From Lachnospiraceae bacterium UBA6998 (GTDB taxonomy: Bacteria; Bacillota; Clostridia; Lachnospirales; Lachnospiraceae), in NCBI GenBank assembly GCA_002448395.1, contig DJXS01000127.1:1-5104 (forward strand): DNA of 5,104 nucleotides. Direction: 5' to 3'. The position numbers and the translations under genes are program-made. The notes beneath the pieces are model-generated. The model saw only the letters and a program-made list of their open reading frames with translations, was not told the origin of the DNA and searched no databases. Positions 1 through 5,056 of this stretch are shown one piece after another (the first letter of the stretch is position 1; each line of letters begins with the position of its first letter).

Positions 1-22
1 TGTTCGAGTCACCTCGCGGACG
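1..22 (+). tRNA. 3' end of a tRNA gene, probably tRNA-Arg(CCT), cut by the window edge
   Basis: Bases 3-9 are a T-loop (TTCGAGT), 10-14 (CACCT) the 3' side of the T-stem, 15-21 (CGCGGAC) the 3' acceptor strand and 22 (G) the discriminator base. No CCA is encoded. The same 22 bases recur at 3971-3992, where more of the tRNA is present and shows a CCT anticodon; the isoacceptor is assigned by that identity. A terminator follows 13 bases later, as expected for a transcribed tRNA gene. An intact tRNA probably begins just left of the window, but a second partial copy (another attachment site) cannot be excluded. Confidence 0.7.
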
Positions 23-35
23 CGCGTAATAATAG

Positions 36-71
36 ACCGGGAACAGTGTTGATACTGTTCCCGGTTTTTTT
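36..71 (+). terminator. Intrinsic terminator of the tRNA gene
   Basis: A perfect 12-bp inverted repeat (36-47 and 54-65, ACCGGGAACAGT and its complement) with a 6-base loop is followed directly by a run of seven T (65-71). This is a textbook Rho-independent terminator placed to end the tRNA transcript. Its CCGGGA/TCCCGG core resembles the terminator after the second tRNA fragment (3994-4028), but the rest differs. Confidence 0.87.
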
Positions 72-120
72 GCGCGAGTTATAGTGAATGAATTAGGATA
101 GAAAAAAATCGGATATGCTA

Positions 121-908
121 TCACTCCGTACTTTCCCTTTCAGCCAGAGTAGCTGAGAAGGTCAGATGCTGCACGGCGGGTTTATGCTTGTCGTCGGCTT
201 CTATAGAGTCGATGACCATTGCAGCAGCTTTCTGGCCGATCTCAAAGCCCGGCAGCTCCATAGAAGTAAGGGAAGTTTCGAGCATGTCGCCGACACGATG
301 GCCTGTCATGCTCAGGACCCTGATGTCCTGCGGCGTGTGCAGTCCATTATCCTTGAGAGCCCGATCGCACCCATTCCCTGCGCGTCTGTGGCAGCGAGGA
401 TTGCGTCCAGCTCCATATTTTCATCAATCAGTTTCACTGCACAGTCGTAGCCATACTTCATTCCGCGGAGCTTGGATTCGCGTTCAGCAGTGATCTCGGG
501 AAGAGAAAGTTCCCTGATAGCCTGTTTGTAGCCTCGATAACGGTCCGCGTAGGGCGGGATCTTCTCAGAGCCGTTGATCAGGCCGATCTTCCGACATCCC
601 TGCTTGTAAAGGAACTTGACGGACTGATACCCGATATCTGTATAATCGACAACTACGCTGCTCATCTTAAGGTCATACCGCCGGATCACCTGAACGACCG
701 GCATTTCAACAGCGATGTCGCGGATGATCCGGGTGTTCTGGCCGGTGCCGGCAACGATCATCCCGTCGACAAATCCGTTTCTGAGCCGGTTCAGGCTCTC
801 CTTTTCGACCATCTTATCATTCCCTGTATTTACAATGATCGTAGCAAAACTCCGCCCCCTTTTTTGATGGATCAAGTTCAGCGTGCAGTAATAGCAAGAA
901 TGTTTCAC
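121..908 (-). pseudogene. LacI/GalR-family transcriptional regulator, truncated and frameshifted
   Basis: This is a remnant of a LacI-type sugar-responsive repressor. Only the periplasmic-binding-protein-like effector domain remains. Visible family features are VNTGND followed by the EKESLNRL helix, VDGMIVAG, DYTDIGYQSVKFL, the GCRKIGLI strand, DRYRGYKQAI, LDAILAATDAQGMGAIG and a C-terminal LAEREST tail. There are two lesions. First, the frame from 908 stops at 312, but moving one base near the CCC at 360-362 restores the expected continuation (ALKDNGLHTPQDIRVLSM and on to the end at 121), so one base is missing there. Second, the helix-turn-helix and hinge, about 60 residues, are absent: the frame stays open only to a stop at 951-953 and holds no HTH, and the kinase gene starts at 986. 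Roughly 262 residues remain against a usual 330-340. Position 908 is a GTG and probably not a true start. No target genes are nearby. A sequencing error could explain the frameshift but not the missing N-terminus. Confidence 0.85.
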
Positions 909-985
909 AGATAAAATATCTTTAGATTCGTCTGAGAATAGGGTATGGTATTACTAGAACAAACAAACAATATAATGGAGAAAAA

Positions 986-2479
986 ATGACGATACAAAAA
1001 AAGATAATGATCAGTAATATAGTGGCCACTACGATAACTGCCCTGATGATCTGCATAATCTGTGTGGCGTATGTACATTTTCACAGCGAGACGCTTCCGA
1101 ATGAGATCCGGGAATCTTCAGGAGGCGTCAACAAATTGACCAAAATAATGAATATTCTCTACACCTACGAGTCAGAGATTTTCGACATGAATTGGGAGAT
1201 CGTCCTGCCCGAAGGCGAAGAGGAGACGGAGCTTCTGCTGCTGCCGGAATCCCAGAGGATAGAGGAGCTGGAGAACCTTGGATATCATATCCGGGTGGAA
1301 TCCCCTTACATAGTTTCTTTTTCCAATATGGATGAAGCGGATCAGAAAATGCTGACATTGATCGGTAATGTTCCGGCGAAAGCCGCCTATATGACCAGGA
1401 AAAGCATCGTTGTTCGTGACGGTATCGACTTTGGCGGGAAAACATGGTATGTGACGGCCGTTTATGATGAGGACCGGGTGGACAAAGGCGTACAGCGCTC
1501 CGTGACTCCGCTGTATATGGTGCCCCGGGGAATCGGCATCAGTTTTTTTCTGATCACATTGGTATGCATCGCGGTTGTATCGGCTGTCTATTCCCGGCAG
1601 ATCTCAAAAATGGTCTTTGGACGGCTGCGGAGACTGAAAAAAGGCGCCGCCATGGTAGCAGAAGGCAATCTGGATTATCCGGTCACTTATAATGAGAGCG
1701 ATGAATACGGGGAGGTATTCGAAGAATTTGATCAAATGCGCAGACAGCTTAAGGAAGCGCGGGAGAAGCAGCAGCGGTATGAACAACAGCAGAGAGACCG
1801 GCTTCGGGGGATCACGCACGATCTGCGTTCTCCGCTGACATCTATAAAAGGTTACGCGATGGGGATCAAGGACGGGATCGCGAATACGCCTGAGAAGAGA
1901 ACGAGGTATTGCGACGCTATTTTGACACGGGCGGATGACCTGGAGAGGCTGACCGGAAGCCTGTCGCTTCTCGTCAAGATGGACACCGGAAGCAGTTTTC
2001 TGCATCTTGAAAGAGTAAATCTGGATGAGTACATCAAACAGTTCCTCTCGGAAAAGAAAGCCTGGCTGGTCGACAGGAAAGTGGATGTACGATACAGGAC
2101 GGACGCGCCGGAAGCTGAGGTAGAACTGGACATCCGGGAGATGCAGAGAGTATTCATGAATCTTTTGGAGAACACGGTGCGTTACAGGACTGCGGATTGC
2201 TCTAAAGTAGACATCGAAGTCCGGCAAAACACAGAAAATGTGGAGATCCGGTTTACCGATGACGGACCGGGAGTCGGCCAAAGACACCTGGACCGACTCT
2301 TTGAACCGTTCTACAAAGAGGATAAAGCGAGGACGACACCCGAAAAAGGCAGCGGGCTTGGGCTGACTATTGTCAAGCGGATCATAGAAGGACATGACGG
2401 GCAGGTCAGCGCGTCATCTGAAGAAGGGCTGTGCATTATGATGACACTGCCGTCGGAAAAAGAGGGAGAGCAGGCATGA
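986..2479 (+). CDS. Membrane-bound sensor histidine kinase (two-component system)
   Basis: This 497-residue kinase senses an extracytoplasmic signal and passes phosphate to the regulator encoded next to it. Order of parts: a first membrane helix at about 7-30; an extracellular sensor region of about 150 residues (31-180), acidic and without cysteine; a second helix at about 183-203; a HAMP linker (about 204-257); a glutamine-rich helical stretch (257-275); and a HisKA dimerisation domain with phospho-acceptor His278 in HDLRSPLTS. The ATPase domain has an N-box (NLLENTVRY, 392-400), G1 box (DDGPGV, 425-430), F-box (FEPFY, 439-443) and G2 box (GSGLGL, 455-460). All catalytic motifs are intact, so it should be active. 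The start is an ATG with GGAG five bases upstream. The stop overlaps the start of the regulator gene by four bases (ATGA), indicating translational coupling. The sensor region is not recognised, so the signal is unknown. No convincing promoter was found in the 77 bp before the gene. Confidence 0.95.
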   Translation: MTIQKKIMISNIVATTITALMICIICVAYVHFHSETLPNEIRESSGGVNKLTKIMNILYTYESEIFDMNWEIVLPEGEEETELLLLPESQRIEELENLGYHIRVESPYIVSFSNMDEADQKMLTLIGNVPAKAAYMTRKSIVVRDGIDFGGKTWYVTAVYDEDRVDKGVQRSVTPLYMVPRGIGISFFLITLVCIAVVSAVYSRQISKMVFGRLRRLKKGAAMVAEGNLDYPVTYNESDEYGEVFEEFDQMRRQLKEAREKQQRYEQQQRDRLRGITHDLRSPLTSIKGYAMGIKDGIANTPEKRTRYCDAILTRADDLERLTGSLSLLVKMDTGSSFLHLERVNLDEYIKQFLSEKKAWLVDRKVDVRYRTDAPEAEVELDIREMQRVFMNLLENTVRYRTADCSKVDIEVRQNTENVEIRFTDDGPGVGQRHLDRLFEPFYKEDKARTTPEKGSGLGLTIVKRIIEGHDGQVSASSEEGLCIMMTLPSEKEGEQA

Positions 2480-3171
2480 AGAAGGTACTGATCGTTGAAG
2501 ATGACATTCTTGCAGCGGAGCTTGAGAGAGATTATCTGGAGGCGTCTGACTACGAGGTGGAACTGTGCGGAGATGGAGACGAAGGGTATAAAAAAGCGGA
2601 AAGCGGAGACTATGACCTGCTGCTTCTCGACATCATGCTTCCGGGAATGAGCGGATTTGAGATCTGCCGCAGGATCAGGCGGAAGCAGAATGTTCCTATT
2701 ATCATGGTCACGGCCAAGACAGAGGATGTGGATATGATCCGGGGACTGGGACTTGGCGCAGACGATTATATCATGAAGCCCTTTAATCCTATGGAACTGG
2801 TCGCCAGAGCCAAAGCGCATATCCGAATTCACGAAATTCTTCTGGGCGAATCCGGCACAGAGAAGCAGGAGATCCGGTACAGGGACCTTGTGATCTCCGT
2901 GCCTTATCGCAAAGTCACTGTAAGGGGAGAAGAGGTGAATCTCAAGAACCGGGAGTATGAGCTTTTGTATTTCCTGGCCTCCCATCAGGGGATGGTGTTC
3001 TCCAGGGAAGCGCTGCTTGAGCGGATCTGGGGACAGGATCCGACAGGGGATACCGCGACAGTTATGGTTCATATAGGGAGAATCCGGGAGAAGATCGAGG
3101 AGAATCCCCAAAAGCCGGAATATATACTTACCGTCTGGGGGGCAGGATATAAATTTGCCGATAAACCGTAA
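2476..3171 (+). CDS. OmpR/PhoB-family response regulator (two-component system)
   Basis: This 231-residue transcription factor is the partner of the kinase just upstream. The receiver domain (1 to about 118) has the acidic pocket E8-D9-D10, phospho-acceptor Asp52 in LLLLDIMLPGMSG, the switch Thr79 (MVTA) and Lys101 in YIMKPF. After a linker, the DNA-binding winged helix (about 134-228) shows LKNREYELLYFLA, VFSREALLERIWG, the recognition-helix stretch TATVMVHIGRIREKIE and the closing hairpin TVWGAGYKF. The chosen start is the ATG in the ATGA overlap with the kinase, preceded by GGGAG about seven bases upstream; an in-frame ATG at 2431 lies inside the kinase gene, lacks this signal and would add residues foreign to the family. 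No key residue is missing. No clear terminator follows, so transcription may run on into the DUF4418 gene. Inferred targets are its own operon and the repeats at 3190-3255. Confidence 0.96.
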   Translation: MKKVLIVEDDILAAELERDYLEASDYEVELCGDGDEGYKKAESGDYDLLLLDIMLPGMSGFEICRRIRRKQNVPIIMVTAKTEDVDMIRGLGLGADDYIMKPFNPMELVARAKAHIRIHEILLGESGTEKQEIRYRDLVISVPYRKVTVRGEEVNLKNREYELLYFLASHQGMVFSREALLERIWGQDPTGDTATVMVHIGRIREKIEENPQKPEYILTVWGAGYKFADKP

Positions 3172-3189
3172 GGGTGCTTCATGCATATT

Positions 3190-3240
3190 GTTTAGGTTTA
3201 TTTTCAAATTATTATATTTCAATTTATGTATAGTTTAGGT
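3190..3240 (+). repeat. Direct repeats GTTTAGGT in the intergenic region
   Basis: GTTTAGGT occurs at 3190-3197 and again at 3233-3240, 43 bp apart start to start, about four helical turns and so on the same DNA face. A second repeat, ATTATTATA, occurs at 3208-3216 and 3241-3249. Response regulators of the OmpR family often bind direct repeats before their targets, and these lie between the regulator gene and the DUF4418 gene. The AT-rich composition raises the chance of accidental repeats; GTTTAGGT is the less trivial of the two. Confidence 0.45.
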
Positions 3241-3248
3241 ATTATTAT
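3217..3248 (+). promoter_or_regulatory. Possible promoter of the DUF4418 gene
   Basis: A -10-like TATTAT at 3240-3245 (an overlapping TATTAT lies at 3243-3248) is 17 bp from a weak -35-like TTTCAA at 3217-3222. The poor -35 box would suit an activator-dependent promoter, with one GTTTAGGT copy just upstream and one within the spacer. The following leader, about 70 bases, contains no other recognised element apart from the ribosome binding site. The region is AT-rich, so such matches are easy to find by chance. Confidence 0.3.
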
Positions 3249-3255
3249 ACATAAA
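3223..3255. promoter_or_regulatory. Perfect inverted repeat, operator-like
   Basis: TTTATGTATA at 3223-3232 is the exact reverse complement of TATACATAAA at 3246-3255, with 13 bases between that include one GTTTAGGT. Half-site centres are 23 bp apart, about two helical turns, which suits a dimeric regulator. It overlaps the possible -10 region of the DUF4418 gene. There is no T-run after it and the arms are AT-rich, so it is unlikely to be a terminator. Binding by the adjacent response regulator is inferred. Confidence 0.5.
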
Positions 3256-3323
3256 GCGATGTTAGCAGTTTAACTAATCGTTTCGAACACGCGGGCCAAC
3301 ATCAGTCAATAGGGAGAAGAAAG

Positions 3324-3752
3324 ATGATTGAAAAAGGCAGAGTGATCTCGCTGATTTCGTCAGCTGCCGGCCTGCTGCTTACTGTTGGATCCATGACGGT
3401 GTTTTCGGCGTGCGGGCCCAAAGAAGACGGGACTTTGATGATTTGCCATAATGCGCAGATCCGCGTCGCTATGTGCGGGATAGGACTTGCGGTTCTGTTT
3501 GCGATCGCAGCCTTTGTAAAAAGCAAAGCGATCAAACTGATTTGCGATACCGCGGCACTTGTGCTTTCTGTGGTCACATTTATGACGCCGGGAGTACTTG
3601 TACACATATGCCTGCTCAGCAATATGCATTGTCAGGTCAGGCTTAAACCCTTTACCAGAGGCTCCGCGATCTTTATCGCATTACTTGCCCTGTGGGATAT
3701 TCTCCGGATCATCAAGGAGAACAAAGAGAAGGGACCGGGCGAGGAAGAATAA
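3324..3752 (+). CDS. DUF4418-family small membrane protein
   Basis: This 142-residue inner-membrane protein has about four membrane helices (roughly 6-29, 48-65, 71-93 and 112-130) and a charged cytoplasmic-type tail (KENKEKGPGEEE). It matches my recollection of the DUF4418 family by length, helix layout and fixed Cys/His positions: ACGP (Cys30) and MICH (Cys41-His42) in the first loop, then HIC (His94-Cys96) and MHC (His102-Cys103) before the last helix. The paired Cys/His motifs on one face of the membrane suggest disulfides or metal binding, but the function is unknown. The ATG start has AGGGAG seven bases upstream. It lies 152 bp after the response regulator, same strand, with operator-like repeats between them, so it is a likely target of that system. 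From memory, DUF4418 genes often sit beside MacB/FtsX-type ABC transporter genes; none is complete here. The family name is recalled, not searched. Confidence 0.8.
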   Translation: MIEKGRVISLISSAAGLLLTVGSMTVFSACGPKEDGTLMICHNAQIRVAMCGIGLAVLFAIAAFVKSKAIKLICDTAALVLSVVTFMTPGVLVHICLLSNMHCQVRLKPFTRGSAIFIALLALWDILRIIKENKEKGPGEEE

Positions 3753-3777
3753 AGGAAAGAAAATGAATATTCAAAAA
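3751..3777 (+). pseudogene. Orphan ribosome binding site and start codon of a lost downstream gene
   Basis: AAAGGA (3751-3756) overlaps the DUF4418 stop codon and is six bases from an ATG at 3763. This is the arrangement of a next gene in an operon. The frame starts MNIQK and then runs directly into the terminator stem from 3778; it ends at 3867 after 34 codons that look non-coding. The likely reading is that a deletion joined the first codons of a real gene to other DNA near 3778. A start of this kind would suit an FtsX-type permease, but five residues cannot identify it. A functional 34-residue peptide is possible but unlikely because it would be encoded across the terminator. Confidence 0.35.
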
Positions 3778-3839
3778 GGGGCGTGCCGCAAAAGCGTAGG
3801 TTTTAACCTTCACTTAATGCGACAGCCCCATCTTTTTTT
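3778..3839 (+). terminator. Intrinsic terminator after the DUF4418 gene
   Basis: GGGGC (3778-3782) pairs with GCCCC (3825-3829), TG (3784-3785) with CA (3823-3824) and CGCA (3787-3790) with TGCG (3818-3821), with one bulge and one mismatch. The inner part can fold again through AGGTT (3798-3802) and AACCT (3805-3809). Seven T follow at 3833-3839. It would end transcription of the kinase-regulator-DUF4418 cluster before the right border. Confidence 0.75.
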
Positions 3840-3859
3840 ACCTTCACTTAAAAAGACAG
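3806..3859 (+). repeat. Imperfect 20-bp direct repeat, 34 bp apart
   Basis: The 20 bases at 3806-3825 and at 3840-3859 agree at 17 positions; both start ACCTTCACTTAA and end GACAG, differing only at three bases in between. In suitable frames both encode LHL-x-RQ (NLHLMRQ and YLHLKRQ). The first copy forms part of the terminator stem. The pair may be duplicated integrase 3'-end sequence or integrase arm-type binding sites; neither is proven. Confidence 0.6.
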
Positions 3860-3964
3860 GTGCTTGATAGTTGGGTGACAAAGTGGGTGACAACGAAAAT
3901 CGGGGCACGGAAACGCCCTCCTTTCCTTGCTTTTTTGGGTGACAAACCCGCTCCTAAGCGGTAG
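3839..3964 (+). pseudogene. Possible C-terminal remnant of a tyrosine integrase
   Basis: An open frame from 3818 runs to a TAG at 3962-3964, inside the tRNA-Arg half. From 3839 it reads YLHLKRQVLDSW followed by VTKWVTT and a basic, proline-containing tail of about 20 residues. In tyrosine recombinases the catalytic tyrosine lies close to the C-terminus in a context like x-Y-x-H-L, and integrase genes often end at their attachment site. Position, orientation and the YLHL motif fit that pattern. No R-H-R catalytic residues or other integrase domains remain upstream, so most of the gene is lost. At about 41 residues, the match is suggestive only. Confidence 0.35.
3873..3945 (+). repeat. Three copies of GGGTGACAA beside the attachment site
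   Basis: GGGTGACAA occurs exactly at 3873-3881, 3885-3893 and 3937-3945, the last one five bases from the tRNA half. The first two are 12 bp apart, about one helical turn. Short direct repeats next to a core attachment site are typical arm sites for an integrase or excisionase. The first two could equally reflect a repeated VTxWVT codon pattern in the integrase tail. Confidence 0.45.
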
Positions 3965-3992
3965 GTCGGGTGTTCGAGTCACCTCGCGGACG
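3951..3992 (+). repeat. Attachment-site-like 3' half of tRNA-Arg(CCT)
   Basis: The stretch follows tRNA geometry exactly: anticodon loop CTCCTAA (3951-3957, anticodon CCT at 3953-3955), 3' anticodon stem GCGGT (3958-3962), variable loop AGGTC (3963-3967), T-stem GGGTG/CACCT with loop TTCGAGT, acceptor strand CGCGGAC (3985-3991) and discriminator G3992. The five bases before the loop (ACCCG) do not pair with GCGGT as a true stem would (ACCGC expected), and no D-arm or 5' acceptor strand lies upstream. tRNA identity therefore begins at the anticodon loop, a common crossover point for tyrosine integrases. Its last 22 bases equal 1-22. It is not a functional tRNA. Confidence 0.82.
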
Positions 3993-3993
3993 C

Positions 3994-4028
3994 TGACAAA
4001 CCGGGACTGAAAAGTCCCGGTTTTGTCA
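3994..4028. terminator. Bidirectional terminator between the tRNA fragment and pdxA
   Basis: ACCGGGACT (4000-4008) pairs with AGTCCCGGT (4013-4021) around a GAAA tetraloop, and flanking TGACAAA/TTTTGTCA extends the stem with a one-base bulge. T-runs occur on both sides (TTTT at 4021-4024 on plus; the complement of 3998-4000 on minus). It can end pdxA transcription on the minus strand and, before the proposed insertion, would have been the terminator of the tRNA gene. Confidence 0.82.
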
Positions 4029-4048
4029 TTTAACATTCCAAATACAAC

Positions 4049-5056
4049 TCAGGCTTTCACGAAGAAAGGAGCGTACTTGGCCGCCAGTAAAATTGCCTCC
4101 GCCATACTGATCTCACTGACAATTCCCTTTCCTGCGATATCAAATGCGGTACCGTGGTCCACGGAAGTGCGCAGGATGGGCATGCCGTTGGTGATGGAGA
4201 TGGTGCGGTCAAAGTCAAGGGTCTTGGTCGCGATGTGGCCCTGGTCATGATACAGGGACAGGACGCTGTTGTAGCGGCCCAGGGCTGCCTGATGGAAAAC
4301 GGAGTCCGCGCCGATGGGGCCGGTCACGGGATAGCCTTCCGCCTTGAGCTCTTCCACGGCAGGGGTGATCTCGTTGACTTCCTCCCAGCCGAAGAGGCCG
4401 TGCTCGCCGCAGTGGGGGTTGAGGCCGGCAATGGCCATGGTCCCCTCTGTGACTCCCAGACGCCTGAGGGCTGCAAGGCTCTCCTTGACACAGGCCTTGA
4501 TGTTATCTTTTGTGATGTCATCCAGCATAGCCCGCAGAGATTTGTGGCGGGTCAGGAAGAAGACACGAAGACCATTTGTCTCGAACATGGTCAGCGGATC
4601 GGGTGTATTTGTCAGGGCGCCGAAGATCTCGGTGTGGCCGATGAAAGGAACTTCCGCAGCGTGCAGGGCTTCCTTATTGATCGGTGTTGTGGCGACGGCA
4701 TCCGCCTCGCCGTTCATGGCAAGCTCGATACTCTTCTTGATGTATGCAAAAGCAGCCTTGCCGCACATAGCCTGGACAACTCCGTAGGAGAACTGAGACT
4801 GGTCGATATTATCGAGGTCGATCAGGTTCAGGATCCCCAAGCGATAGTCGCCGTCCGCGGGTTTTTCCACGACATTGATCTTGAGGTCCGTGCCCACGAT
4901 GCTGATCGCCTTTTCCATGACCTGACGGTCGCCGATGACGATCACATTTGCTGCATCATTGACTTTTTCCAGTGCGCATGCCTTTGCCACGATCTCGGGA
5001 CCTACACCGGCGGGGTCACCAATGGGTACTGCAATCATAGGTTTTTTCTCTGCCAT
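4049..5056 (-). CDS. pdxA: PdxA-family 4-phosphate dehydrogenase (4-hydroxythreonine-4-phosphate or D-threonate/D-erythronate 4-phosphate type)
   Basis: This complete 335-residue cytosolic enzyme belongs to the NAD-dependent, metal-requiring PdxA family. Motifs: [11 protein letters not shown] (12-22), [10 protein letters not shown] (123-132), GHTE (140-143), the metal-ligand histidines by homology with E. coli PdxA at His171 (TRHKSL), His215 (LNPHCGEHG) and His270 ([11 protein letters not shown]), and [15 protein letters not shown] (297-311). Length is normal for the family. The ATG at 5054-5056 is preceded by a strong GGGAGGA, and a bidirectional terminator lies 20 bases past the stop. Two roles are possible: the vitamin B6 step oxidising 4-hydroxythreonine 4-phosphate, or the catabolic PdxA2 role on threonate/erythronate 4-phosphate together with a DUF1537 kinase. 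Many Clostridia lack the B6 pathway that uses PdxA, so the catabolic role is favoured, but no partner gene is in view. The 48 bases beyond its start hold the ribosome binding site and no other gene that I can recognise. Confidence 0.94.
   Translation of the reverse strand: MAEKKPMIAVPIGDPAGVGPEIVAKACALEKVNDAANVIVIGDRQVMEKAISIVGTDLKINVVEKPADGDYRLGILNLIDLDNIDQSQFSYGVVQAMCGKAAFAYIKKSIELAMNGEADAVATTPINKEALHAAEVPFIGHTEIFGALTNTPDPLTMFETNGLRVFFLTRHKSLRAMLDDITKDNIKACVKESLAALRRLGVTEGTMAIAGLNPHCGEHGLFGWEEVNEITPAVEELKAEGYPVTGPIGADSVFHQAALGRYNSVLSLYHDQGHIATKTLDFDRTISITNGMPILRTSVDHGTAFDIAGKGIVSEISMAEAILLAAKYAPFFVKA

Larger units (their letters stand above)
23..3992. mobile_element. Candidate decayed integrative islet at tRNA-Arg(CCT)
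   Basis: The region is bounded by two direct copies of a tRNA 3' end: bases 1-22, and 3951-3992 where only the 3' half of a tRNA is present. A duplicated tRNA 3' end at the far border is the usual mark of insertion by a tyrosine integrase. Inside lie a broken LacI-family gene, an intact kinase-regulator pair, a DUF4418 gene, a gene start that leads nowhere, and a possible integrase tail next to the right border. No complete integrase, excisionase, relaxase, phage or transposase gene is present, so any element is no longer autonomous. The left limit is uncertain because the window starts inside the repeat. The real element could extend further, or several elements could lie in tandem. Insertion is inferred from the repeats only. 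Confidence 0.5.

Noticed and set aside
971..976. Perfect TATAAT before the kinase gene
   Set aside because: Transcription from it would begin about three bases before the ATG, leaving out the GGAG ribosome binding site at 977-980, and no -35 box stands at the right distance.
1604..2395. Minus-strand open frame of 263 codons opposite the kinase
   Set aside because: Shadow of the kinase gene, which has all catalytic motifs; the antisense translation has no recognisable family features.
2311..3222. Long minus-strand open frame of 303 codons opposite the response regulator
   Set aside because: It is antisense to well-supported kinase and regulator coding sequence and shows no recognisable domain.
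3778..3829. Insertion-sequence-like terminal inverted repeats (GGGGC...CGCA and TGCGACAGCCCC)
   Set aside because: The ends resemble some insertion-sequence termini, but only about 50 bp lie between them, there is no transposase or clear target duplication, and a terminator with a seven-T tail explains the structure.
3941..3992. A complete tRNA gene
   Set aside because: Only the part from the anticodon loop onward fits a tRNA; no D-arm or 5' acceptor strand precedes it and the anticodon stem is not paired.
3848..4036. Minus-strand 62-residue open frame containing REVTRTPDLPLRSG
   Set aside because: It is an antisense reading of the tRNA half and its flanks; peptides of this kind are well-known false predictions over tRNA sequence.
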